Shown piece by piece: positions 8,940 through 17,924 of a stretch of DNA of 64,000 nucleotides; the first letter of the stretch is position 1, and each line of letters opens with the position of its first letter. The position numbers and the translations under genes are program-made. The stretch is taken from NCBI RefSeq assembly GCF_000832125.1, contig NZ_JPRK01000010.1:53793-117792 (forward strand). Direction: 5' to 3'. Below the pieces are notes generated by a model. The model saw nothing but the letters and a program-made list of their open reading frames with translations, did not search any database and had not been told where the DNA came from. The stretch comes from Flavobacterium hibernum (GTDB lineage Bacteria > Bacteroidota > Bacteroidia > Flavobacteriales > Flavobacteriaceae).

Positions 8940-9022
8940 ATTTAACTTATGTTTAATAAAAATAAAGCCTTCAAAGCCATTCTGTAAAAGAGAATTTAAC
9001 TAATTTTATAAAAAAATACAAG

Positions 9023-9610
9023 ATGAAAAAAATAGCATTTATAGCCTGTTCCGTTGTCTTTTTGTTAAGCACACAAATTCAGGCTCAATCAAAAAAAAGT
9101 AAATTATCTAAAACAGATAAAGACATGACAAAAGAAACGATTTACCAATTTAAGGTTGATGATTTATCTGGAGACACTTTTGATTTTGCTTCTTTAAAAG
9201 GCAAAAAAGTGATGATTGTAAACACAGCATCAAAATGCGGATTAACCCCGCAATACAAAGATCTTGAAGCAATTTACAAAGAATACAAAGATAAAGGTTT
9301 TGTAATTGTAGGTTTTCCAGCCAATAATTTTGCTTCTCAAGAGCCAGGAACGAATAAAGAAATCGAAACATTTTGCCAACAAAATTACGGAGTAACTTTT
9401 CCAATGATGGACAAGGTTTCTGTAAAAGGAGACGATATGTGCGAAGTGTATAAATTCTTGACTCAAAAATCTAAAAATGGCTTACAAGATTCAGAAGTTG
9501 AATGGAATTTTCAAAAGTATCTGATCAATGAAAAAGGACAACTGGTAAAAGTCATTAAACCAAAAACGTTACCAACAGATCCTGAAGTTATCAATTGGAT
9601 AAAAAGTTAA
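9023..9610 (+). CDS. Exported glutathione peroxidase family protein
   Basis: A 195-residue thioredoxin-fold peroxidase. A signal peptide covers about residues 1-22 (ends QIQAQ), so it is secreted or periplasmic. The peroxidatic cysteine is C72 in NTASKCGLTPQY, the FPANNFASQEPG motif with the catalytic Gln follows near 106, and the WNFQKYL motif near 161 completes the active site. Bacterial members with cysteine rather than selenocysteine usually take electrons from thioredoxin and reduce hydroperoxides. Here the position is a normal Cys codon. It is a single gene between two terminators. Confidence 0.9.
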   Translation: MKKIAFIACSVVFLLSTQIQAQSKKSKLSKTDKDMTKETIYQFKVDDLSGDTFDFASLKGKKVMIVNTASKCGLTPQYKDLEAIYKEYKDKGFVIVGFPANNFASQEPGTNKEIETFCQQNYGVTFPMMDKVSVKGDDMCEVYKFLTQKSKNGLQDSEVEWNFQKYLINEKGQLVKVIKPKTLPTDPEVINWIKS

Positions 9611-9632
9611 TTAGAATAACTATCTAAACCAT

Positions 9633-9679
9633 AAATCCACAAATTTGAATGCAAATTTCAAGTTTGTGGATTTTTTTTT
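9633..9679 (+). terminator. Terminator after the glutathione peroxidase gene
   Basis: AAATCCACAAA pairs with TTTGTGGATTT, closing a loop that itself contains the complementary AAATTTG/CAAATTT pair. A T-run follows. Confidence 0.8.
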
Positions 9680-9722
9680 ATGAAATAAATTCTAAGAAAC
9701 AGAAGTTTGATTGATTTTCTTT

Positions 9723-10640
9723 TTAAAGATTTAAAACTTCCAAAATTCGTTTTTCAATTTCGGGTTCTGAATCAGAATGTCCTCCGTTTTGAATATATAG
9801 AGTAGATTTTTTTAATTTAGCATGTAATTCTTCGGCGTATATAATAGGACAAATCGCATCATCTCTACCGTGAATTATAGTGATTGAAATTTCATCTAAA
9901 ACGCTGCTATTTTCAAGTATATAATTCTCTTCAAGAAAACAATAATTACTTAAATAATGTGCTTCCATAATAGCCAAAGAACGATATGGAATTTGTTTTA
10001 AAATAGCATCAATTTCAGAGTCAGTAATTCCTTTCTTGTAAATAGATAATTCATAAAACACCCATTCATAACAATAAAATTCTTTGTTTTCTGGAGTTCC
10101 GTACAACATTTGGTTAAGATAGTATTCAGCAATACTTAAAGTTGTCGCAGGAGAAACCCTGTTTTTAAATCTATTCCATTCTTTAGGAAATTCAATTTCG
10201 ACACCTCCATTTAAATAGTATTCAATAGCATCTTTATTACCTAAAAATACGCCTCTCAATAAAAGACTTTTTACTTTTTCTGGATTTTGAATAGCAAATA
10301 TAAGTGATAGAGTAGTTCCCCACGAACCACCAAAAATATTTATTTTTTGAATACTAAAATGATTCAAAAGTTTATTTATATCCTCAACAAGATCTTGAGT
10401 TGTGTTGTTTTCTATACAGCCAAAAGGCTTACTTTTTGAAGCTCCTCTTTGGTCAAAAAAAATCACTTTATGTTTCTTAAAGTCAAAAAAACGTTTATCA
10501 TCTTCTGAAAATCCAGCTCCTGGTCCACCATGAACAAACAAATATGGTTCTCCATTTATATTACCACAAACTTCGTAATATATTTCATGGATTTCACTAA
10601 CTCTAAGATGACCTTTTTGTATTTGATAAGCTATTTTCAA
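9723..10640 (-). CDS. Alpha/beta hydrolase, proline iminopeptidase type
   Basis: A 305-residue alpha/beta hydrolase. The oxyanion-hole motif HGGPGAG is at 38-44, DQRGASKS at 63-70, the nucleophile elbow GGSWG has S106, the acid region is HGRDDAICP near 268 and the catalytic His lies in GGHSDSEPE near 287. This is the S33 proline iminopeptidase pattern, releasing N-terminal proline from peptides. Related cytoplasmic hydrolases share it, so the substrate is inferred. There is no signal peptide. Confidence 0.82.
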   Translation of the reverse strand: MKIAYQIQKGHLRVSEIHEIYYEVCGNINGEPYLFVHGGPGAGFSEDDKRFFDFKKHKVIFFDQRGASKSKPFGCIENNTTQDLVEDINKLLNHFSIQKINIFGGSWGTTLSLIFAIQNPEKVKSLLLRGVFLGNKDAIEYYLNGGVEIEFPKEWNRFKNRVSPATTLSIAEYYLNQMLYGTPENKEFYCYEWVFYELSIYKKGITDSEIDAILKQIPYRSLAIMEAHYLSNYCFLEENYILENSSVLDEISITIIHGRDDAICPIIYAEELHAKLKKSTLYIQNGGHSDSEPEIEKRILEVLNL

Positions 10641-10683
10641 TTCTCTTTATATAATTAAATTAAGAATGTTAATGTCTAAAAAT

Positions 10684-11181
10684 CTAAACCAATATCAATT
10701 GCATAAAAACCAAATCAAGCCAATGATCAAATTTGTAACCTACTTCACGAATAGTTCCAGTTGCTATAAATCCAAATTTTTCATGAAAAGCAATACTTCC
10801 GGCATTATCGGCGTCGATTGCGCCAATCATAACATGATAGCCTTGCTCTTTTGCCAAACGAATTAACTCGGTTAATAATTGAGATCCAACACCTTTTCCT
10901 ATCACATTATCAACCACATAAACAGAATGTTCTACTGTGAATTGATAGCCAATTTTTTCACGAAATTGACCGTAACTTCCAAAACCAACAACTTCGCCAT
11001 CTAAATCGGCTACAACAATAGGAAGATTTTTTGCTTTCTTGTCTTCGAACCATTTCGTTTGCACTTCAATAGTTTGAATGTCATAACTATAATTTGCCGT
11101 AGTATGTAAAATTGAATGGTTTACAATTTTTAGAATTTTTTCTAAATCGTTTGTAGTTGCCGGTCTAAGAATCACGCTCAT
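10684..11181 (-). CDS. GNAT N-acetyltransferase, phosphinothricin acetyltransferase-like (YncA/PAT group)
   Basis: A 165-residue protein from the internal ATG at 11181 (MSVILRPAT), which matches where this family normally begins. An in-frame ATG at 11223 would add 14 charged residues. Typical features are ANYSYDIQTIE near the N-terminus, the acetyl-CoA loop VIGKGVGSQLL, and the GAIDADNAGSIAFHEKFGF motif of PAT/YncA enzymes. These acetylate small amino-containing compounds such as methionine sulfoximine or phosphinothricin analogues. The natural substrate is unknown. Confidence 0.82.
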   Translation of the reverse strand: MSVILRPATTNDLEKILKIVNHSILHTTANYSYDIQTIEVQTKWFEDKKAKNLPIVVADLDGEVVGFGSYGQFREKIGYQFTVEHSVYVVDNVIGKGVGSQLLTELIRLAKEQGYHVMIGAIDADNAGSIAFHEKFGFIATGTIREVGYKFDHWLDLVFMQLILV

Positions 11182-11249
11182 GTTGCTATTTTTTTCTACC
11201 TTTTCTCGAATGACATATTTCAATTCAATTCGCGAATTTGGGGCTATTT

Positions 11250-12428
11250 TTATTTTTTATTAAGTTCTGCGAGTAAAGAATCAACTTCCTTAGCATCCCA
11301 ATTCATTTCCTTCGAAATATCTTTGGCATCTTTGGCATATTGCAAAGCCAATTTCTTGTCTTTTATTTTATTATAAAGTCTTGCCAAGAGTAAATTTCCA
11401 TCATAAGAATCGTTTAATTCTAAAGAATGTTTTACCCATGAAATGGATTTTTTTAAACTCTCAGTATCAGAAATATGCTTCAAGTAAGTTTGTCCAATTT
11501 CTTTTAGGAAACTAGCATCATTCCAAACTAATTTTTGAGTATCGTCAAGTGTTACTTTTTTATAAAACTGCCATTTTTCAGTTCTTTCAGCCAGAGTCAA
11601 GTCAAATTTAAAAACAAGAGAATCCGTTTTCTGTAATCGAATAGATTTTGCAATTTCTCTTTGTTTGTAATAATTTATCGTGTCTAAATTGTCAACTAGC
11701 GGACGAAGCATTTCATTAACAATACTTTCAATTTTTCTATCTACACGGTTTTGAGAAGCTACTGCAGCAAACTCTTTTTGATGATTTAAAACATATTGAA
11801 ATTCTCTGGATTTAATATCAGTAACTCCGTTGGCAATAACACGCCAATTGGTTTCGCTCAACAATTGTGCATCAGATTGTGTATTAAGATAAATATGAGT
11901 AGGAACAGACAGATCTGTTCTATCTTTTCCCTTCTTTAAAGTGTTTAAGTATGTAAAATACTTGTCAGAATTGCTAGGATCGGCCAGAAACTGTTTTTCT
12001 AAATAAGGTAATTGCATTGTAGGATTCAAAGCATAATTGGCTTCAGCCAGAAAATCAGCTTTTTTTAATTCACCTTTCAATGCATATAAAAGTGTTTCAT
12101 CATTAGGATCGATAAACAAAAACGTTGGCAATGATTTGGTATTGAATTTATTTTTAAGAGTAATTCCTTCCTCTTTTTCAATATCCTTCCAAGTGCATAC
12201 ATAGTTTTTCTTTAAGAAATCCATGACATTCGAATCACTAAAAACTTCTTTTTTCATAAGATTACAATGCGGACACCAATCGGCATAAAGCATAACAAAC
12301 AAAGGTTTTCCTTGAGATTTAGCATTCTCTAGCGCAGTTTTGTATGGAACATTATCCGGAACAAACTGATTTTGAGAGTTTACGATTTGTAATGAAATAA
12401 AAAGCACTAATGTATATATGAAACGCAT
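11250..12428 (-). CDS. Exported thioredoxin-fold protein (WCPHC)
   Basis: A 392-residue protein. A signal peptide covers about 1-19, a thioredoxin-like domain about 25-135 has the active site YADWCPHCNLMK (WCPHC at 51-55) and a cis-proline segment SLPTFLF near 103-109, and a long helical, TPR-like C-terminal region follows. The CPHC centre is closer to DsbA than to thioredoxin's CGPC. It probably works on disulfides in the periplasm. The gene stands alone and its substrates are unknown. Confidence 0.82.
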   Translation of the reverse strand: MRFIYTLVLFISLQIVNSQNQFVPDNVPYKTALENAKSQGKPLFVMLYADWCPHCNLMKKEVFSDSNVMDFLKKNYVCTWKDIEKEEGITLKNKFNTKSLPTFLFIDPNDETLLYALKGELKKADFLAEANYALNPTMQLPYLEKQFLADPSNSDKYFTYLNTLKKGKDRTDLSVPTHIYLNTQSDAQLLSETNWRVIANGVTDIKSREFQYVLNHQKEFAAVASQNRVDRKIESIVNEMLRPLVDNLDTINYYKQREIAKSIRLQKTDSLVFKFDLTLAERTEKWQFYKKVTLDDTQKLVWNDASFLKEIGQTYLKHISDTESLKKSISWVKHSLELNDSYDGNLLLARLYNKIKDKKLALQYAKDAKDISKEMNWDAKEVDSLLAELNKK

Positions 12429-12534
12429 AAAGACTCTATTTTGTATTAAAATTCATTATTACAAATATATTCCCTTTTTACAAAAGCGCACTTAATATAT
12501 TCCTATTTATAAGTTAAATCCAATGCGAAGTTTG

Positions 12535-12542
12535 TAACTTTG
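12535..12542 (+). promoter_or_regulatory. -7 promoter element (TAACTTTG) of menD
   Basis: TAACTTTG matches TAnnTTTG and lies 60 bp before the menD start, with nothing competing in between. Confidence 0.45.
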
Positions 12543-12602
12543 TGATATCAAAAAGAAATTAAACTTGTACATTTCTTTTCAAAAAAGTAATACGCCATAA
12601 GA

Positions 12603-14267
12603 ATGATTTACCCCAAAATAGCGCTTGCACAAAGCATTATCGAAATTTGTTTAGCAAAAGGAATCACCAATATTATAATTTCTCCAGGATCAAGAAACGC
12701 ACCTTTAACGATAGGATTTGCACAAAACCCAAACTTTAAATGTTACAGCATTGCCGATGAGCGCTGCGCAGCTTTTTTTGCTTTAGGAATTGCACAGCAA
12801 ACCAAAAAACCAACTGCAATTGTTTGCACTTCGGGATCTGCATTATTAAATTATTATCCGGCTGTAGCCGAGGCATTTTATAGTCAAATTCCGTTAATTG
12901 TGATTTCGGCAGATCGTCCGCAAAGCAAAATAGATATTGGAGACGGACAAACCATTCGCCAGCAAAATGTTTTTCAAAATCATTCCGTTTTTAATGCCAA
13001 TTTGGTAGAAGAAGCTTCTGTAGAAAATGATTTAAAAATTAATAAAGCGATTGAAACAGCCATACTACAAAAAGGTCCGGTTCATATTAATGCGCCTTTT
13101 GAAGAGCCTTTGTACGAAACTGTTACAGCACTTTCTGTTGATCCAAAAATTACATATTCTGACGAAATTCTTGGAACTAAGCTTATAGAAAATGAAGCTG
13201 AATTTGTCTCAATTTGGAATCAAGCCAAGCGTAAACTAGTTTTGGTTGGTGTAAACGAAGCCAATACAATTGATAATGTAATAATTGAAAGCTTTGCCAA
13301 AGATCCATCTATTGTAGTCTTGACAGAGACAACTTCTAATTTACATCATCCAAGTTTTATTAATAGTATTGATACTTTAATTACTCCTTTTGATGACTCT
13401 GATTTTAAAGACTTTGAACCAGAAATCCTAGTGACTTTTGGCGGAATGATTGTATCGAAAAGAATCAAGGCTTTTTTAAGAAAATACAAACCACAACATC
13501 ATTGGCATATTGATACTTTGCGTGCTTATGATACTTTTAACGCGTTAACACAGCATTTTGTAATGCAGCCCAATGATTTTTTTAATGCGTTATTATCAAA
13601 AACGATTTTTACAGAAAGTAACTATTTCTCTCAAATCAATTCAATTTACGAATCAAGAAAAGTTAGAAGAAACGAATATGTAGAAAAGATTCCATTCTCA
13701 GATTTTAAAGTGTTTGAGAAAGTAATAGAATCTTTGCCTGAAAACAGTCAGCTACAAATTAGCAACAGTTCAGCCATTCGATACGCACAATTAATTGATA
13801 TCGATAATTCGATCGAAGTTTTTTGTAACAGAGGTACAAGTGGTATCGATGGTAGTACATCTACAGCAATTGGAGCAGCAGTTGGCAGTAATAAACAAGG
13901 TGTTTTTGTAACAGGTGATATTAGTTTTTTATATGATAGTAATGCTCTTTGGAATTCTTATGTCCCAAAAAACTTCAAAATTATTTTAATTAATAATGGA
14001 GGAGGAGGAATTTTTAGAATTTTGCCCGGACATGAAGAAAAACCAGTTTTTAATACTTATTTTGAAACTTCACATCATCTAACAGCAGAGTATTTGGCAA
14101 AAATGTATGGTTTCAATTATCTGACAGCTTCTGATGAAACAGCTTTAAAAATAGGAATTGACGCATTGTATTCGCAAAATGAAACTCCGTCTATTTTAGA
14201 AATTTTTACTCCAACTTTAGTAAATGATGTAGTTCTAAAGCAATACTTTAAAGAATTAAATATTTAG
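12603..14267 (+). CDS. menD: 2-succinyl-5-enolpyruvyl-6-hydroxy-3-cyclohexene-1-carboxylate synthase
   Basis: A 554-residue thiamine-diphosphate enzyme, the normal MenD length. The N-terminal ISPGSRNAPLT loop (about 25-35), the ADERCAAFFALG segment, the SADRPQSKIDIGDGQTIRQ segment and the C-terminal TPP-binding region (GDISFLYDSNAL, then NNGGGGIFRILPG) are all MenD-specific. It joins isochorismate and 2-oxoglutarate with loss of CO2, the first committed step to menaquinone. menB, menA and menC follow in the next 11 kb. Confidence 0.97.
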   Translation: MIYPKIALAQSIIEICLAKGITNIIISPGSRNAPLTIGFAQNPNFKCYSIADERCAAFFALGIAQQTKKPTAIVCTSGSALLNYYPAVAEAFYSQIPLIVISADRPQSKIDIGDGQTIRQQNVFQNHSVFNANLVEEASVENDLKINKAIETAILQKGPVHINAPFEEPLYETVTALSVDPKITYSDEILGTKLIENEAEFVSIWNQAKRKLVLVGVNEANTIDNVIIESFAKDPSIVVLTETTSNLHHPSFINSIDTLITPFDDSDFKDFEPEILVTFGGMIVSKRIKAFLRKYKPQHHWHIDTLRAYDTFNALTQHFVMQPNDFFNALLSKTIFTESNYFSQINSIYESRKVRRNEYVEKIPFSDFKVFEKVIESLPENSQLQISNSSAIRYAQLIDIDNSIEVFCNRGTSGIDGSTSTAIGAAVGSNKQGVFVTGDISFLYDSNALWNSYVPKNFKIILINNGGGGIFRILPGHEEKPVFNTYFETSHHLTAEYLAKMYGFNYLTASDETALKIGIDALYSQNETPSILEIFTPTLVNDVVLKQYFKELNI

Positions 14268-14349
14268 TAAGTTAAATATTGTTAAAATTTACTTAAACCT
14301 CAGTTTTAATTATAATTTTGATTGCATTAATTATAACTAATATAAAATT

Positions 14350-14691
14350 ATGAGCGCAAGAGAAGAATTAATTAAAAAGTATGCTGCTGATCTTAAGGAA
14401 AAGTGTGGAGTAACTCCTAACATGGATTTGCTAACGAAAGTAACCATTGGATGTGGACCATCAATTTATAACGCGGATTCATCAACTGTGGCGGGATCGC
14501 AACAATCAGAATTAGATACCGTTAAGAAAAATTTCTTAATTAAAAAATTAGGTCTTACAGATGGTCTAGCTTTAGACATTGCAATTCAAACTGTTCTAGA
14601 ACAGTACGGTAAAACCAATAAACATAAGTACAGAGCTGTTGTTTATTACCTTTTAACTTTACACTTTAAAAAAGAAAGTGTTTATAAATAA
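14350..14691 (+). CDS. DUF2853 family protein
   Basis: A 113-residue soluble protein beginning MSAREELIKKYAADLKEK, with CGVTPNMDLL and IGCGPSIYN in the middle. This matches DUF2853, small helical proteins of unknown function common in Bacteroidota. It lies 82 bp after menD and ahead of a terminator, so it may share the menD transcript. No catalytic motif is visible. Confidence 0.82.
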   Translation: MSAREELIKKYAADLKEKCGVTPNMDLLTKVTIGCGPSIYNADSSTVAGSQQSELDTVKKNFLIKKLGLTDGLALDIAIQTVLEQYGKTNKHKYRAVVYYLLTLHFKKESVYK

Positions 14692-14701
14692 AGCAAAAGA
14701 A

Positions 14702-14725
14702 AAGCGCCATTTAGGCGCTTTTTTT
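14702..14725 (+). terminator. Terminator after the DUF2853 gene
   Basis: AAGCGCC / GGCGCTT stem with an ATTTA loop and a T-run. It lies between converging genes. Confidence 0.88.
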
Positions 14726-14733
14726 ATGTCATT

Positions 14734-16083
14734 TTATCGAATTGGAATAGGAAAAACGGGCAAACTCGCATGACCTAAGGCATCAACAGTTTGTACTGCA
14801 AAAAAGTAATTGTCTTTAGAATACGGAATTTCTATTTGAGTATCTTTTGTAAAAAAGGTTTTTCCCCAATGCGAAGATGATGTTTCCCTCATTAAAATTT
14901 GATAACCGTATTGTGCTTTCCCATCTGGAGACGACCATTTTAAAGTAGAAGAGTTTGATAATTCCTTAACTTCAATTCCAACACTTGTTGGTGCTTTTGG
15001 CGACCACGCAAGATTGGCAAGAGTAGCCAGATTAGAACAAGTGTTTTTTCTTAAATATTCAAAATCCATAAATTCAGGAAGATCGCCGTATTTGATATTA
15101 TTCTCGGTTCTTAAATCCTGATGCTGATGATTGAAATTTTCATTCATCTCGCAAAAACGAACAGCAGTAAAACCATTCTGACTAAAAGGTGTATGATCGC
15201 CTCCACGTAAAAAACGATCATTTCTATACACTAATTTCACTTTTAATTGATCTACGTATTGCTCTGTAACAGTTTTAATATAACGTGCCAATAATCTAGA
15301 CGGACTATCATTGTCGCGACTTGTAGCTTTTCGCATTTTAGCTTCGTCTTCGGTTTCTAAAAACGGAATTGTTTCACTAAAGATTCGAACCTGAGTATTA
15401 TCTCTTAAATTAGTGCCGCTGGATAAACTGTTACCAATCATATCGTTATTAAGCATTGCAACAATATTCCAGTTTGATTCTTTTGCTAATTCTGCCAAAT
15501 GTCTTGCACCATAAAGTCCTTGTTCCTCGCCAGTTACAGCAATAAAAATAATAGTAGCAGGAAAAGATCTCTTACTCATTATTTTGGCCAGTTCTATTAC
15601 CGCAGCCACGCCAGAACCATCGTCATTGGCACCTGGAGCATCAGATTTTACATTCATAACGTCCGAAACTCTCGAATCTAAATGTCCGCTAATAATAAGA
15701 ATTCGATTGTCATTTGGGTCAGTTCCTTTTAAAGTTGCCATTACATTTCCAAGCTGACTGTCTTTAGCAATGCGTTTTCCATCGGCTTTAACTTCAAAAT
15801 AATCAATTTTAGAGGTTAGTCTTCCATTCGACTCTAAAGCAAATTTATCAAACTCAGATTTTACCCATTGTTGTGCCGCACCAATACCTTTTGTTTTACT
15901 TTTTGTGTCACTCAAAGTATGTCTCGTTCCAAATGAAACTAGCTTATGAATTGTAGCTTCGAGGTTTTCAGCTTTAATTTCGCTTATCATCTTTCTAATT
16001 TCAGGGTCTTCAACAACTTGAGAACTTGAAATGTGCGTGAATGACAAAAAGATAAAAATGGCGTAAAAAATGGTCTTTTTCAT
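14734..16083 (-). CDS. Secreted M28 family zinc aminopeptidase with C-terminal fibronectin-like domain
   Basis: A 449-residue protein. A signal peptide covers about 1-21. The M28 catalytic domain follows, with zinc ligands in SGHLDSR, in GANDDGSG and in the TGEEQGLYG segment that carries the general base, plus a distal His in RGGDHTPFSQNG. About residues 365-449 form a fibronectin type III-like module (SVGIEVKELSNSSTLKWSS then YGYQILMRET). Such enzymes trim amino acids from peptides outside the cytoplasm. It has no cleavage motif of the type IX secretion system that I could identify. Confidence 0.85.
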   Translation of the reverse strand: MKKTIFYAIFIFLSFTHISSSQVVEDPEIRKMISEIKAENLEATIHKLVSFGTRHTLSDTKSKTKGIGAAQQWVKSEFDKFALESNGRLTSKIDYFEVKADGKRIAKDSQLGNVMATLKGTDPNDNRILIISGHLDSRVSDVMNVKSDAPGANDDGSGVAAVIELAKIMSKRSFPATIIFIAVTGEEQGLYGARHLAELAKESNWNIVAMLNNDMIGNSLSSGTNLRDNTQVRIFSETIPFLETEDEAKMRKATSRDNDSPSRLLARYIKTVTEQYVDQLKVKLVYRNDRFLRGGDHTPFSQNGFTAVRFCEMNENFNHQHQDLRTENNIKYGDLPEFMDFEYLRKNTCSNLATLANLAWSPKAPTSVGIEVKELSNSSTLKWSSPDGKAQYGYQILMRETSSSHWGKTFFTKDTQIEIPYSKDNYFFAVQTVDALGHASLPVFPIPIR

Positions 16084-16198
16084 TGATTTGGGATTAATTT
16101 ACAGGTTCTCAAATTTAATTAAAAAAAGGAGAAACCGAAAAAAGATGTTTTGTGCCTTTTATCTAAAACATTTTTAGGTTTACCATTTTCAAACTTCG

Positions 16199-16206
16199 TA
16201 CATTTG
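16199..16206 (+). promoter_or_regulatory. -7 promoter element (TACATTTG) of the CvfB-like gene
   Basis: TACATTTG fits TAnnTTTG and lies 46 bp before the ATG at 16252. It is downstream of the in-frame ATG at 16150, so it supports the shorter protein. Confidence 0.5.
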
Positions 16207-16251
16207 CAGCTTAGAAACTTAGTCGCTTATTGGCTTAGAACCTTAAAGAAT

Positions 16252-17106
16252 ATGATTGAATTAGGAAAATACAATACCCTTACTATATTACGTGATACCA
16301 AAGTTGGTTTATTTTTAGGAAATCCTGAAAAAGACCCTGAGGGAATTCACGATATTTTATTACCAAATAAATACGTTCCAAATGAGTTTGAAATAGGCGA
16401 AGAGCTTATTGTTTTTGTTTATTTGGACCACGAACAACGCCCGGTTGCTACAACGCTTGAACCTTATATTTTATTGAATGAATTTGCTCTTTTGAGAGTG
16501 AATTATATTAATAATGTTGGTGCTTTTATGGATTGGGGAATGGAAAAAGATATTCTTGTTCCGTTTAAAGAGCAAGCGCGTCCAATGGAAAAAGGAAAAC
16601 GCTATTTAGTTTATCTTTATATGGACGAAAAAACCAATCGTTTGGTTGCTTCAAGTAAATTGAATCAATTTTTGAGTAATGAAAATTTAACGGTTGAAAA
16701 AGGAGAAGAAGTAGATTTGATCGTTTCGCATATTACCGAGTTAGGAATCAATGTGATTATCAATGAGAAACATAAAGGTTTATTGTATAAAGACGAAGTT
16801 TATGATGACGCAATAAGAACCGGAGACAGAATGATTGGATTTATTAAAAACATTCGTCCTGATAATAAAATAGATGTGGCTTTGCAAGTGCAAGGTTATC
16901 AAAGTATTGAACCAAATGCAGAGAAAATTTTAGACGAATTAAGAGCTAATCGTGGTTTCTTACGATTAAATGATAATTCGCACCCTGAAGACATTAAAAC
17001 GGTCTTGAAAATGAGTAAAAAGACCTTTAAAAAAGCAATTGGAGCTTTGTATAAAGATAAACTTATCGAAATTAAAGAAGACGGAATTTATCTTGTAAAA
17101 GAATAA
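16252..17106 (+). CDS. S1 RNA-binding protein, CvfB family
   Basis: A 284-residue protein from the ATG at 16252 (MIELGKYNTL). The upstream promoter element and the non-family-like residues before it argue against 16150. It carries tandem S1-type OB folds (about 1-65, 66-135 with VGAFMDWGMEKDILVP, 140-215) and a C-terminal winged helix (KKTFKKAIGALYKDKLIEI). CvfB proteins bind RNA and affect virulence and gene expression in Gram-positives. In Bacteroidota the role is unknown. Confidence 0.88.
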   Translation: MIELGKYNTLTILRDTKVGLFLGNPEKDPEGIHDILLPNKYVPNEFEIGEELIVFVYLDHEQRPVATTLEPYILLNEFALLRVNYINNVGAFMDWGMEKDILVPFKEQARPMEKGKRYLVYLYMDEKTNRLVASSKLNQFLSNENLTVEKGEEVDLIVSHITELGINVIINEKHKGLLYKDEVYDDAIRTGDRMIGFIKNIRPDNKIDVALQVQGYQSIEPNAEKILDELRANRGFLRLNDNSHPEDIKTVLKMSKKTFKKAIGALYKDKLIEIKEDGIYLVKE

Positions 17107-17130
17107 ATTTTCTGAAATTCAAAAAAAATT

Positions 17131-17180
17131 AAATTCCAAATTCCAGTGCTTTATATAGTATTGGAATTTGGAATTTTTTT
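17131..17180 (+). repeat. AATTCCAA palindromic repeat acting as terminator
   Basis: AAATTCCAAATTCCA near 17131-17145 pairs with the TTGGAATTTGGAATTT segment at 17161-17176, and a T-run follows. The sequence, including the trailing ATTGGAATTT, is closely related to the 28-bp perfect inverted repeat at 51142-51210. It ends the CvfB-like transcript. Confidence 0.75.
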
Positions 17181-17228
17181 ATTGGAATTTAGTTTTCGTT
17201 AGAATTTAAACGAAACTAATACAAACAA

Positions 17229-17266
17229 GAAAGGCTACCCATTACGAGTAGCCTTTCTCTTTTTTA
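17229..17266 (+). terminator. Second terminator downstream of the CvfB-like gene
   Basis: A 10-bp perfect stem, GAAAGGCTAC (17229-17238) and GTAGCCTTTC (17248-17257), followed by a T-rich tract. It is independent of the AATTCCAA element 50 bp upstream. Confidence 0.82.
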
Positions 17267-17924
17267 TTCTAGTTTTAAAAAAAATTGTAATTAAAAAAAA
17301 ACAGAAATAAAATAAATTCGAATCCATTCAAAAAATAATAGCTTTAAAAATTTTAGAAATTACTTCCTGAACCGGTATGTCTTTAAACAATCTATACATT
17401 CATATTTAAAAGCGAAAAAATCAATTTCACGGCTAGACCATTGGTTTAATAAAATAACTTATAGAAAGTTTTAGTTAGTATTTCTCCTCTTTTCGTAATC
17501 AAACTGATACTAATTACTTAAACAATTCTAGCATTTAACCTTAGGTGTTACTATTTCCTTTTCGAAGTTTCAACAAACGCGTAAATCATTTGCTCATTAA
17601 TCAAAGGCTTATGAATAAAAACCGTAAAAAAATGAGCGACAAATTTTTTAAATTTTCTCAAAAAAATCATTTTTTAGGTTAATAAATCAGTGAAAGAAAA
17701 TCAATCTTATATCAATAAAATAAAATGTATCTCATTGATTTCTAGGGTGTAAAATTACTTATTAATTTTCGAAACTAATGTTAAAAAATGTTATTTTTTG
17801 TTCCTCGCATCCATTTGTTAACATTGAAAGATATTTTCAGGCAGACTAAAACCAAATTGAGTAGGTAAAAATGTAAAAATGCTTTATTTTTACACTATAA
17901 TTATTTAAAATAAAACAAATAGAA
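17267..17924. other. Long gene-poor gap upstream of menB
   Basis: About 660 bp of A/T-rich sequence. It holds a possible 39-codon leftward ORF (17551-17670) and short poly-A/T stretches. It must contain the menB promoter. No convincing TAnnTTTG element, RNA gene or long hairpin is visible. Confidence 0.5.
17551..17670 (-). CDS. Possible 39-residue ORF, perhaps a gene remnant
   Basis: ATG at 17670 to TAG at 17551. The product begins MIFLRKFKKFVAHFF and continues VFIHKPLINEQMIY. The HKPL-N-E-Q pattern faintly recalls the end of a response-regulator receiver domain, suggesting a decayed fragment rather than a functional gene. The frame is closed upstream by a stop. This is weak evidence. Confidence 0.15.
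   Translation of the reverse strand: MIFLRKFKKFVAHFFTVFIHKPLINEQMIYAFVETSKRK

Noticed and set aside
9150..9466. Overlapping minus-strand ORFs within the glutathione peroxidase gene
   Set aside because: They lie wholly antisense to a gene with clear catalytic motifs, have no family resemblance and are low-complexity hydrophobic.
10666..10866. Short plus-strand ORF opposite the GNAT gene
   Set aside because: Antisense to an acetyltransferase with strong motifs; no promoter or family support.
17605..17682. 23-codon plus-strand ORF in the menB upstream gap
   Set aside because: Too short, lysine/asparagine-rich as expected from A/T-rich sequence, and without promoter or family support.
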